Positions 8,878-17,300 of a stretch of DNA of 26,747 bases are shown piece by piece. The position numbers and the translations under genes were made by a program. Positions within the stretch are counted from its first letter, which is position 1, and every line of letters begins with the position of its first letter. The stretch spans positions 1 through 26,747 of the forward strand of contig LVWT01000046.1 in the NCBI GenBank assembly GCA_002083405.1, given 5' to 3'. Under the pieces are notes generated by a model. That model saw only the letters and a program-made list of their open reading frames with translations, was not told the DNA's origin and did not search any database. The DNA is from Nitrospira sp. SG-bin2. GTDB lineage: Bacteria; Nitrospirota; Nitrospiria; Nitrospirales; Nitrospiraceae.

Positions 8878-9297
8878 ATGGCTTCGGGACTAACGATCGG
8901 ACAGCTTGCCAAGATGGCGAGAGTGAACGTGCAGACTATTCGTTACTATGAACGGCGCAATTTGCTTCAGCCGTCAGACCGAAAAGTGTCCGGATACCGA
9001 GTGTACGGTGACGATGCGTTGAGGCGATTGCGCTTCATTAAAAATGCGCAGGCCTTGGGGTTTTCACTTCGTGAGGTCAAAGATTTGCTGAATCTCCGGG
9101 TCAGTTCAGTCGCGCGGTGTGGGACAATTCAGGTGAAAGCGCAGGCCAAGCTCAGACAGGTGGAAGCGAAGGCGCGGGATTTACGTGCGCTTGCGCGGGC
9201 GCTCCAAAGCTTGATCCGCACCTGTCAGGCAGGGCAGCCGACCGATCAGTGTCCGATTCTCCAGAAGTTGGATAAAGAAGCCGCATCGGGAAGGTAA
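8878..9297 (+). CDS. merR: MerR-family mercury-responsive regulator
   Basis: This is a cytoplasmic DNA-binding dimer that represses and, with metal bound, activates the promoter at 8829-8859. The start at 8878 was chosen because it follows AGAGGG, and the upstream in-frame GTG/ATG codons lie inside the operator. The protein has 139 aa. The N-terminal winged helix reads LTIGQLAKMARVNVQTIRYY ERR, with the SGYRVY wing and the GFSLREVKDLL helix. The three cysteines are at 81, 116 and 125. Tn501 MerR binds Hg(II) with Cys82, Cys117 and Cys126, so number and spacing (35 and 9) match exactly. This argues for mercury rather than Cu, Zn or Pb sensing. Its stop overlaps the merT start by one base (TAATG). 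Confidence 0.9.
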   Translation: MASGLTIGQLAKMARVNVQTIRYYERRNLLQPSDRKVSGYRVYGDDALRRLRFIKNAQALGFSLREVKDLLNLRVSSVARCGTIQVKAQAKLRQVEAKARDLRALARALQSLIRTCQAGQPTDQCPILQKLDKEAASGR

Positions 9298-9707
9298 TGG
9301 CCATGCGCTCGTATCGGGAACCCACTTCCCAGTCCAAACCACCGAGCACCTCCGTGACGATATTCTCGATTGGTGGGTTGAGTACAGCGGTATTGGCCTC
9401 TGTGTGTTGCATCGGACCACTGGTCTTCGTCGCACTCGGGGTGGGAGTCGGGGCCACGGGATTTTGGGCCGGTACAGCTGAATTTCTGAAAGGCCTCTTG
9501 CCATTTCGACCGGCCTTCACTGGCCTGACCATACTCCTGTTGAGCATCGGCTTTTATCTTGCTTATAGGAAGTCGGAGTCAATGCGATGCGCGCTAGGAG
9601 AAGGGTGTGCGGAAGGAAATCCGAACGCTAGGAACAGGACCTGGCTTTGGATCATGGCGTCTTTGGCGTTGATACTCGTTCTAGCGCCATATTGGTTGGG
9701 CCTATGA
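9297..9707 (+). CDS. merT: MerT-like mercuric ion transporter
   Basis: This is an inner-membrane protein expected to take Hg(II) from periplasmic MerP and move it to the cytoplasm. The 136-aa sequence has three hydrophobic helices (about 23-52, 74-90 and 114-134). The first contains the vicinal pair Cys37-Cys38 in VCCIGPL, as in MerT helix 1. The cytoplasmic loop holds Cys98 and Cys104, with the six-residue spacing of the MerT pair Cys76/Cys82. The start codon shares its A with the merR stop codon, implying coupled translation; ATG 9303 is an alternative. The N-terminal tail is a little longer than in classical MerT. No reductase gene follows in this window. Confidence 0.88.
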   Translation: MAMRSYREPTSQSKPPSTSVTIFSIGGLSTAVLASVCCIGPLVFVALGVGVGATGFWAGTAEFLKGLLPFRPAFTGLTILLLSIGFYLAYRKSESMRCALGEGCAEGNPNARNRTWLWIMASLALILVLAPYWLGL

Positions 9708-9791
9708 TTTCCGTAATGCGGCAGATCGGGGTATTAGGAATCATTTTAGGCCTTTCTGGGGAAGCGAGGTGATGGATAGGAGGACACAACT

Positions 9792-10145
9792 ATGTGGAGA
9801 CTCATTCATACGATGATCGTGATCGGTGTTGTGACCGTGAGCCTGGCTGGATTCCAGGGAGTTGTTGCTGGGAGTCAAAGTCGGCAGACAGTCACATTGC
9901 AGATCGATGGGATGACTTGCGGGGGATGCGTCAAAGATATCAAAGCCGCGCTGGCCAAGGTGCCAGGTGTCAGCGAGGTGGGACTCAGCACGGGAACAAA
10001 GTGGATCATTTTTCCCGATTATTCGGACGCTCGCGCGGTAGTGACGTTTGATCCACAGAAGACGAACGTCGAGACGCTGATCAGGGCTGTCGAGGCGGCT
10101 AGCAGCCTGTTGTCGAAATACAAAGCAGAGGTGTTCGATAAGTAA
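9792..10145 (+). CDS. merP: MerP-like periplasmic HMA-domain metal-binding protein
   Basis: This small exported protein would bind Hg(II) in the periplasm and hand it to MerT. The 117-aa product has an N-terminal signal peptide (about residues 5-26, ending VVAG) and an HMA fold with the metal motif GMTCGGC (Cys43 and Cys46), followed by the VPGVSEVGLS and VVTFDP strands. It is about 25 residues longer than classical MerP; the extra length includes an insert (TKWIIFPDYSDARA) between two strands. GGAGG lies 8 bases before the ATG. It follows merT after an 84-bp gap. The longer loop leaves open whether mercury is its only ligand. Confidence 0.87.
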   Translation: MWRLIHTMIVIGVVTVSLAGFQGVVAGSQSRQTVTLQIDGMTCGGCVKDIKAALAKVPGVSEVGLSTGTKWIIFPDYSDARAVVTFDPQKTNVETLIRAVEAASSLLSKYKAEVFDK

Positions 10146-10191
10146 GCGACGGTCATCTATATCGGGCTACGAACTCGAAGGAGGCGCTGTA

Positions 10192-10593
10192 ATGATGCAG
10201 GAGACGAATACTGCGAACGGCCTGTTTGCCGAACTGCGGAAGTTGAGCCCCGTGGTCACCGGAGGGCTGTTGCGCATGCGGCAACAGACGTATCGGGATG
10301 GGGCAGTAGCCGCCAAGTACAAGTTGCTCACGGCCATGGCGATTTCAATCGCGCTTCGTTGCGAACCTTGTATTCGAGCCTACGTACGGCTGGCCTGCGA
10401 CCAGGGGATCACCCAGGAAGAATTGGTTGAATTCCTTGAAGTCGCAATGACGATGCAAGGTTGCCCCGGTGAGGAATGGGCTCTCAAGGCCTATGCGGCG
10501 TATAAGGACTGCATGGACGGTGAGAGAGGCTCAGAGGCGCCAACTTGTTGTAAGAATGACGAGATGAGTCAGACTGATAGGAAAGGCGGCTAA
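10192..10593 (+). CDS. AhpD-like / carboxymuconolactone-decarboxylase-family thiol protein in the mer cassette
   Basis: The 133-aa cytoplasmic protein has the all-helical CMD/AhpD fold features: YKLLTAMAISIALRCEPCIRAYV with a CxxC pair at Cys57 and Cys60, then the GITQEELVEFLEVAMTMQG helix. In AhpD the CxxC is a redox-active disulphide acting as a reductase or peroxidase component. The usual His a few residues after the second Cys is replaced (CIRAYV). The C-terminus adds further cysteines (DCMDGE and a TCCK tail) that could bind metal. AAGGAGG lies 7 bases before ATG 10192; ATG 10195 is an alternative. It lies 46 bp after merP in the same direction, so it is probably part of the mercury-induced unit. 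Whether it acts in thiol repair or metal transfer is unknown. Confidence 0.8.
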   Translation: MMQETNTANGLFAELRKLSPVVTGGLLRMRQQTYRDGAVAAKYKLLTAMAISIALRCEPCIRAYVRLACDQGITQEELVEFLEVAMTMQGCPGEEWALKAYAAYKDCMDGERGSEAPTCCKNDEMSQTDRKGG

Positions 10594-10730
10594 TGAATAG
10601 GCATGTCGCTGGAACAGGTTTCTGCACATCTAGCCAGAAGGGTGGTGGATGTGTTCTTATCCATCGACCGAGAGCTTCAGTATTAGAAATATGGTTGACG
10701 GTTAAGTTGACAGAGGAATAGACTCACTCC

Positions 10731-11105
10731 ATGCGATTGAGTTCCCATCACTCCAGATCTTTTCTCGCCGCGACGATCGTAGTGTTCCTGCTGGTGTTCA
10801 GTTTCAACGCCTACGCCTGTCTTTTGCCGCTGTCCGGGACCACCGATGCTTCAATGGCAAACGGTTGTTCAACACCCATGGAGCAGCCGGCCAGGCAGTT
10901 ATGCGATGCCTTCAAAACTCTGGGCGTAGAGTCCTCGCCGCAATCGTCTTTGTCGCACATGGACCATCATTGGCCGGCAGACCATGCGGTGCCTACGCTT
11001 CCAACGGTGAGCCGCCAGTTCCAGCGTATCTTCCACCCCTATACGTCGTTCGAATCGAGTTCTCCTCCACATCAGTCTCTCGCAAACACCGTGCTTCGCA
11101 TCTGA
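10731..11105 (+). CDS. Small exported Cys protein, paralogue of 23742-24119, upstream of cusCBA
   Basis: I cannot name this 124-aa protein. It has an N-terminal signal peptide (FLAATIVVFLLVFSFNAYA) followed at once by CLLPL. Further cysteines lie in NGCSTP and ARQLCDAFKT, and there are several His (HMDHHWPADH). The gene at 23742 shares FNAYACL, a CxxP/xQPxRxxCDxFKTxxVE stretch and the same length class, so the two form a small family. The AYAC boundary would leave a Cys near the mature N-terminus, though it is not a standard lipobox. GAGGAA precedes the start. It lies 149 bp before cusC, so a periplasmic Cu/Ag role is a reasonable inference from position and Cys/His content only. Confidence 0.65.
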   Translation: MRLSSHHSRSFLAATIVVFLLVFSFNAYACLLPLSGTTDASMANGCSTPMEQPARQLCDAFKTLGVESSPQSSLSHMDHHWPADHAVPTLPTVSRQFQRIFHPYTSFESSSPPHQSLANTVLRI

Positions 11106-11253
11106 TCACCCCGGTTCTTCCTTCTACCGTTTCGTCATCGCGTGATCTGCTCCGCGCTTGGCCTCAGTTCATCGTGTCGCTCTAGTATGCCGGACTGGGC
11201 GTCCGAGATCCGAGCGAGTCGTGGGCAGGAAAGCTCTTGGGGAGGGCCGTCAC

Positions 11254-12543
11254 ATGACTCTTTCGATTCAGTTTTTGTTGCTGGCCATAACAGTCGTAAG
11301 TATGACTTTCGCGACAGGTGGCCGCCAGACCGCCCATGCCGTCGATCAGATTGCACAACAATCCTTGGTGTTACCAGACTTGATCCGGGAAACCCTGGCA
11401 AGAAATCCAGAACTCGTGGCGGCGCGCAAGCAATGGGAAGCCTCCTCGCAACGGATTGTGCAAGCACGATCGCTGGACGATCCCACCCTGTCCGTCCACT
11501 TGTGGAATTTCCCGCAGACTTTCAACGTCACGCAGACGCAGAATAGCATCTTCGGTATTTCGCAGAATCTCCCATTCCCAGGCAAACTGGCCCTGAAAAG
11601 CGAAATAGTGAGTCGGTCGGCCGAGATGGCCGAGCAAGCGCTGCGCGCGAAGGAACGAGAACTGGTCACCCGTCTCAAACAGGCCTACTACGATCTGTTT
11701 CTCGCGCACAAGGCGATCCTGATTCATTATGAACAGGTCGAATTGCTCAGACAATTTGTCGAGATTGCCAATGCGAAGTTTCGAACGGGAAAGGGATCCC
11801 AGTCCGACGTGCTCAAGGCCCAGGTCGAGCTGTCTGTGTTGCACCAGCAACTTCCTGTACTGGAACAGCGTCGCGAGACCGCCACAGCGCTACTGAATAC
11901 GCTCCTGGACCGTGAGCCCCTATCACCCTTGGGCATTCCTCAGGAGCCGTCTTTGGTACCGCTCGGCACAACCATCGACGATCTGTATCGCATTGCGCTG
12001 AACGCCAGACCGGAGTTGAAAGCCGCCGAACTGGCAGTCCAACACAGCGAGCAGTCTCGTGCGCTGGCTCAGCGTCAGTATTATCCGGACTTCCATGTGG
12101 CGTTTCAGCGGTTCCAGAACTTTCAGGCCAATGACGGTTTTGGCGCCTACATGTCGATGACCATCCCGTTCGCCTTCTGGACCAAGCCGAAGTATGACGC
12201 GGGCGTGCAAGAAGCTGCTGCGTCGGTCGCCGTTACGCAGGCACAACAGCACGCGTTAGAAAACCTGACTCGTTTTCAGGTCAAGGATCTCTTGGCCAAG
12301 ATCCGGGCGAGTGAACAGGTGGCTACGTTGTATCACACCACGATTCTGCCCCAGGCCGTGCAGAACCTGGAAGCGGCGCAAGTGGGGTATAGCGCGGGAA
12401 AGGGAGGGTTCCTGGACCTTATTGATACGCAGCGGACCTGGCGAGGATTTCAACATGAGTACTACCGAGCGCTGGTTGAGCGAGAGCACCGACTCGCGGA
12501 ACTCGAACAAGTGATCGGAGTCGATCTGAATAGAAACAGCTAA
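11254..12543 (+). CDS. cusC: Outer-membrane factor of Cu/Ag RND efflux, CusC/TolC family
   Basis: This is the outer-membrane channel of the second tripartite exporter, 429 aa. The start at 11254 follows GGGGAGGG and begins a signal peptide (MTLSIQFLLLAITVV). The open frame extends upstream to 11158, but that part lacks a ribosome site and is not hydrophobic. Family features include LPDLIRETLARNPELVAA, the GISQNLPFPGKLALK strand, the FRTGKGSQSDVLKAQVEL helix and the second-half counterpart GYSAGKGGFLDLIDTQR. It ends 16 bp before cusB. Bases 11602-11653 reappear, diverged, in the scar at 22960-23011. Confidence 0.92.
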   Translation: MTLSIQFLLLAITVVSMTFATGGRQTAHAVDQIAQQSLVLPDLIRETLARNPELVAARKQWEASSQRIVQARSLDDPTLSVHLWNFPQTFNVTQTQNSIFGISQNLPFPGKLALKSEIVSRSAEMAEQALRAKERELVTRLKQAYYDLFLAHKAILIHYEQVELLRQFVEIANAKFRTGKGSQSDVLKAQVELSVLHQQLPVLEQRRETATALLNTLLDREPLSPLGIPQEPSLVPLGTTIDDLYRIALNARPELKAAELAVQHSEQSRALAQRQYYPDFHVAFQRFQNFQANDGFGAYMSMTIPFAFWTKPKYDAGVQEAAASVAVTQAQQHALENLTRFQVKDLLAKIRASEQVATLYHTTILPQAVQNLEAAQVGYSAGKGGFLDLIDTQRTWRGFQHEYYRALVEREHRLAELEQVIGVDLNRNS

Positions 12544-12559
12544 AAGGGAGGAATTGACC

Positions 12560-14296
12560 ATGAGTCAGGACATAGGCAGAAAAAGTCTTGTTGTCGGTGT
12601 CGCAGTAGCCAGCCTAGTGATCGGCGCCATCGCCGGATTCTTCGCTGCGCATCGGGTGATGAGCGATATGTCAGGAATGAAAAGCAGTGGGGAGATGAAG
12701 GGGCATGAGACAGAAGGTATGTCCATGAAAGGGATGCCGATGGAGGGTACGATGCCTATGAAGGACATAGAGCCTATGTCAGGCGTCTCCGAGGCGCCGT
12801 CCGGGGCTGTGGTTGTCCCAGCTGCGGCGAGACAGTTGATCGGAGTGCGGAGCACTACAGCTGCCTATACGACATTGACGCAAGAAATCCGCACAGTCGG
12901 CACGGTCGGTTACGACGAACGTGGCTTGACCCAGGCCACCTTGAAAACATCCGGATGGGTCCGCGAGGTCTTCGTCAACTCGATCGGAAGACCGGTACGA
13001 AAAGGCGAACCGCTGTTCACTTTCTACTCGCCGGATCTCCTGGCCACGCAGGATGAATATTTATTGGCTTTAAGGGCACAGGCTCAACTGGCCGCGAGTC
13101 CTCTGGATGAAGCCAAAGCCAATGCGGCTTCTCTTGTGGCCAGTGCGCGGGAGCGCTTGCGCCTCTGGGAGGTGACCGATGCACAGATCGCGGCCCTGGA
13201 GCACCGAGGCAAAGCCGAGCCGGTGCTCACGGTCTATGCCCCATCATCCGGGATCGTCCTCAAGCGGGAGGCCTTGCCGGGAAAATATGTGGAACCGGGT
13301 ACGACACTGTACGAAGTAGCGGATCTCTCCACAGTCTGGATCTCGGCCGACATCTATGAGTCCGAGGTCGCATCGGTAAAGCTCGACCAACCGATTTCAG
13401 TCTCCTTTGCCGCCTATCCAGGAGAAACCTTTCACGGAAAGATGGCCTACATCTATCCCACGTTGAACGCAGAAGCCCGCACGGTGCGCGTGCGGTTTGA
13501 ATTGCTAAACCCTGGACTGAAACTCAAGCCCGGCATGTATGGGAACGTGACTTTGCAGACGGATGAGGCCACAGTCTTGGTTGTGCCCAAGGAGGCAATC
13601 CTGGAGACCGGGCTTCGTCAACTTGTGTTTATGGATCGTGGGCAAGGCCGGTATGAGCAGACGTTGGTCAAGCTGGGCCGCCGGAATCAGGATAATGTGG
13701 AAGTGATGGAAGGACTCAAAGAAGGAGATCGGATCGTCACCTCGGCCAATTTCTTGTTGGATGCGGAGAGTAAATTGGCATCGGCATCGAGCATGCAGGG
13801 CATGATGGGCCGGATCGGGATGGCCGACTGGCAGATGCGCGGCGCCTATGAAGCCAAGATGGAAGGGATGGAGGGTATGTCTGGAATGCAAGGAATGGAG
13901 GGAATGTCAGGTATGAAGGACATGAGCAGCATGCCGGGTATGGACTCGGGTTCAGCTAAAGTCATCTCCGAAACCCGTAAAGTAGCCGGATACATCCTGA
14001 CATTCACGACTCGTCCCGAAACGCCCAAGGCCGGTGAGGTTCTCCTCAGGCTCAAGGTCACAGATCAGGCAGGCAAGCCGGTGACCACTGCGCAAGTTGT
14101 GTTCGTCTATACCATGCCGATGCCTGGCATGGCCGATTCCAAGGCCACAGCTTCGCACATCAAAGATGGGCTCTATGAAGGCAAGGTGAAGTTCGGCATG
14201 GGCGGCACGTGGGTGGTGACAGTTAACGTGATGATCCAAGGGCGACCGCCCATCGCCGAAAAGTTCCAGTTTTCGGTTGGCGGCGGGGGGATGTGA
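12560..14296 (+). CDS. cusB: CusB-like adaptor with Met-rich stretches and C-terminal YtkA/FixH-like domain
   Basis: This is the periplasmic adaptor of the Cus system, 578 aa, much longer than plain CusB (about 400). ATG 12560 follows GGGAGG; a TTG two codons upstream is less likely. An N-terminal anchor (about residues 10-29) is followed by a Met-rich stretch (about 34-78; MSMKGMPMEGTMPMKD). The adaptor core has VFVNSIGRPVRKGEPLF, a coiled-coil hairpin, APSSGIVLKREALPGKYV and LSTVWISADIYESEV. A second Met-rich linker (about 411-461) repeats G-M every three residues with about 15 Met. The last 110 residues (RLKVTDQAGKPV, YTMPMPGM, GGTWVVTV) resemble YtkA/FixH domains. Methionine thioethers suit Cu(I)/Ag(I). 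It ends 6 bp before cusA. Confidence 0.92.
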   Translation: MSQDIGRKSLVVGVAVASLVIGAIAGFFAAHRVMSDMSGMKSSGEMKGHETEGMSMKGMPMEGTMPMKDIEPMSGVSEAPSGAVVVPAAARQLIGVRSTTAAYTTLTQEIRTVGTVGYDERGLTQATLKTSGWVREVFVNSIGRPVRKGEPLFTFYSPDLLATQDEYLLALRAQAQLAASPLDEAKANAASLVASARERLRLWEVTDAQIAALEHRGKAEPVLTVYAPSSGIVLKREALPGKYVEPGTTLYEVADLSTVWISADIYESEVASVKLDQPISVSFAAYPGETFHGKMAYIYPTLNAEARTVRVRFELLNPGLKLKPGMYGNVTLQTDEATVLVVPKEAILETGLRQLVFMDRGQGRYEQTLVKLGRRNQDNVEVMEGLKEGDRIVTSANFLLDAESKLASASSMQGMMGRIGMADWQMRGAYEAKMEGMEGMSGMQGMEGMSGMKDMSSMPGMDSGSAKVISETRKVAGYILTFTTRPETPKAGEVLLRLKVTDQAGKPVTTAQVVFVYTMPMPGMADSKATASHIKDGLYEGKVKFGMGGTWVVTVNVMIQGRPPIAEKFQFSVGGGGM

Positions 14297-14302
14297 TCCA
14301 CC

Positions 14303-17300
14303 ATGCTCGCACGACTCATTCATGGAAGCGCCCGCAATCCGATCCTCGTGATCATTTGCGTGGGACTGTTGGGTGCCTGGGGCTTGTGGGCGGGATTTAA
14401 GGTGCCGCTGGATGCGGTGCCGGACCTGTCCGATGTCCAGGTGACTATCTATACTGAGTGGCAGGGACGCAGTCCCACACTGATCGAAGACCAGGTCACC
14501 TATCCAATCGTCACGTCCCTGCTGGCCGGGCCGAAAGTCAAACGGGTGCGGGGGGTTTCAGAATACGGGGTCTCATACGTCTACGTGATCTTCGAAGATC
14601 GGACGGACTTGTACTGGGCGCGCAGTCGTGTGCTGGAATACCTGCAGAAGCTGACCGGGAAGTTACCGGCCGGAGTCGCACCGACTCTCGGCCCTGACGC
14701 GACTGGTGTCGGGTGGGTGTATCAGTATGCATTGGTCGACGAGTCTGGCGCACACGATCTGGCGCAGCTCCGCAGTCTTCAGGATTGGCACCTGCGCTAT
14801 CAACTGGAAAGTGTGCCTGGGGTGGCAGAAGTCTCGGCGGTCGGCGGGTTCGTCAAACAGTATCAAATTGAGGTGGACCCGAATACGTTGGCCGCCCACC
14901 GGTTACCGATTAAAACGATCATCGAAGCAGTCCGGAACAGCAACGCGGAGGTGAGCGGCCGTGTCTTGGAAATGGCCGGCACCGAATATGTGATTCGAGG
15001 GAGAGGCTACCTGCGCTCGATTGATGATATCGAGCTGATCCCCGTTGGGACGGATGGGCGAGGTACGCCCATCTTGATTCGGGACATTGCCCATGTCCAG
15101 ATCGGGCCGGACCAGCGGCGGGGCGTAGCCGAATTGGACGGCAAGGGCCAGACGGTCGGCGGCATCGTGATCATGAGGGCAGGAGAGAATGCGCTCGCCG
15201 TCATCGAGCGGGTTAAGGCCAGGCTGGCAGAGATCACGCCGGCCCTGCCGCAAGGCGTCCACATCGTTCCCACCTATGATCGGTCCGACCTCATTTACCG
15301 GGCCATTGCCGTACTCCGCGAGAAGCTCGTGGAGGAAAGCATCATCGTCAGCCTAGTTGCGATCGTCTTTCTGTTTCATCTGCGCAGTGCACTGGTGGCG
15401 ATTCTTATCCTCCCTGTGGCTGTGTTGCTCGCTTTCATCCCAATGGCCTACCTGAACATCACCTCCAGCATCATGTCGCTCGGCGGGATTGCCATTGCCA
15501 TTGGCGCGATGGTGGACGCAGCGATCGTCATGGTGGAAAACGCCCATAAGCGGTTGGAACAATCGCCACAAGCAGACCGAATCGAGACCATCATTGCGGC
15601 AGCCAAAGAAGTCGGCCGCCCTCTGTTCTTCTCGCTGCTGGTCATTGCCGTCTCATTTCTGCCGATCTTCGCGCTCGAAGCGCAGGAGGGGCGGCTGTTT
15701 ACCCCATTGGCTTACACCAAAACCTTCTCGATGTTGTTCGCTACCGCGCTTTCGGTAACCTTGGCTCCTGTACTGATGGTCCTTCTTATCCGGGGGCGCA
15801 TCAGAGCAGAGGGCAAGAATCCATTGAATCGGTTGTTGGTCGCACTGTATCGGCCCATCCTTTCCGGCGCGTTGCGCGTCCGGTGGCTGACGCTCGCATT
15901 GGCGGTGGTGATCGTGGGATTCACAGCGCCGATCTTTTCCCGACTCGGCGCGGAATTCATGCCGCCGCTGAACGAGGGCACCATCCTTTACATGCCGACC
16001 ACCGTCCCCGGCCTCTCGATTCCTGAATCGGCCAAGGTGTTACAAGTTCAAGATCAGTTGCTCACGAGCTTTCCGGAAGTGGAACGGGTGTTCGGAAAAA
16101 TGGGGAAAGCCCCGACTGCCACCGATCCGGCCTTTGTCGGAATGGCGGAAATCACGGTCACCCTCAAACCGGAATCACAATGGCGGCCCGGCATGACCTG
16201 GGATCGTTTGCTGGACGAGATGGATGCCAAGCTGCGCATTCCCGGATTTCCGAACATCTGGTGGATGCCAATTCAAACTCGCACCGAGATGATCACGACC
16301 GGTGTGCGAAGCCCGGTCGGCATCAAAGTCCTGGGGCCTGATCTGAAGACTATTGAGAAAATCGGCTTAGAGATCGAGCAAGCCTTAGCAAGTGTCCCAG
16401 GTACCAAGAGCGCCTTTGCAGAACGGCTCAACGAAGGCTACTACCTGGATTTGACCGTGAACAGGCGGGAAGCGGCCCGTTATGGTCTGACGGTGGGAGA
16501 TGTGCAAACGGTGATCACCTCGGCCATCGGGGGAGAAACGGTGACAACCACGGTTGAGGGACGGGAACGGTATCCGGTTAACGTTCGGTACAAGCGTGAA
16601 CTGCGCGATGATCCGGACCGGCTCAAACGGGTGCTGATTCCCACGCCGACCGGCGCGCAGATTCCAATCGGACAAATTGCCGATCTCGTCATTACGCAGG
16701 GGCCACCGTCGATCGCGGATGAGGCGGGGTCGCTCGCCGGCCTGGTATCGGTGTCTGTCAGTGGCCGCGACTTGCGCGGCTATGTCCATGATGCCCAACG
16801 CGCGGTGCGAGACCGAGTGACCTTACCCTCCGGCTACCGATTGATCTGGACCGGTCAATACGAGCATTTGATGCGGGCCGAAGAACGATTAAAGCTGGTC
16901 GTCCCCGTCACCATTGGGATCATTCTGTTGTTGCTCTATCTCAACTTCGGTTCGCTGGCGAAATCGCTGATCGTGCTCCTGTCCGTTCCCTTTGCCGCGA
17001 TCGGAGCCATCTGGTATCTCGACTATCTGGGCTACAATTTGAGCGTGGCGGTCTGGGTGGGCATCATCGCGCTGGCCGGCGTGGCGGCGGAAACCGGTGT
17101 GGTCATGCTCGTCTACCTTGATGAGGCTTATGAGCGGCGGGTACGGGAAGGTCGCATGACGACGGTACAGGACCTACGTGAGGCCATTATGGAAGGAGCC
17201 GTTCAACGAGTACGGCCCAAGATGATGACGGTGGCCGCGATTATGGGCGGCTTGCTTCCCATCATGTGGACCACCGGTACAGGCGCCGATGTGATGAAAC

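Noticed and set aside
9704..9772. 22-aa ORF starting in the merT stop codon (ATGA)
   Set aside because: Too short and without a metal motif; not MerF-like.
10695..10724. TTGACG / TAGACT promoter-like pair with an 18-bp spacer before the small exported gene
   Set aside because: It would start transcription at or next to the ATG, bypassing the GAGGAA ribosome site, and both boxes are imperfect.
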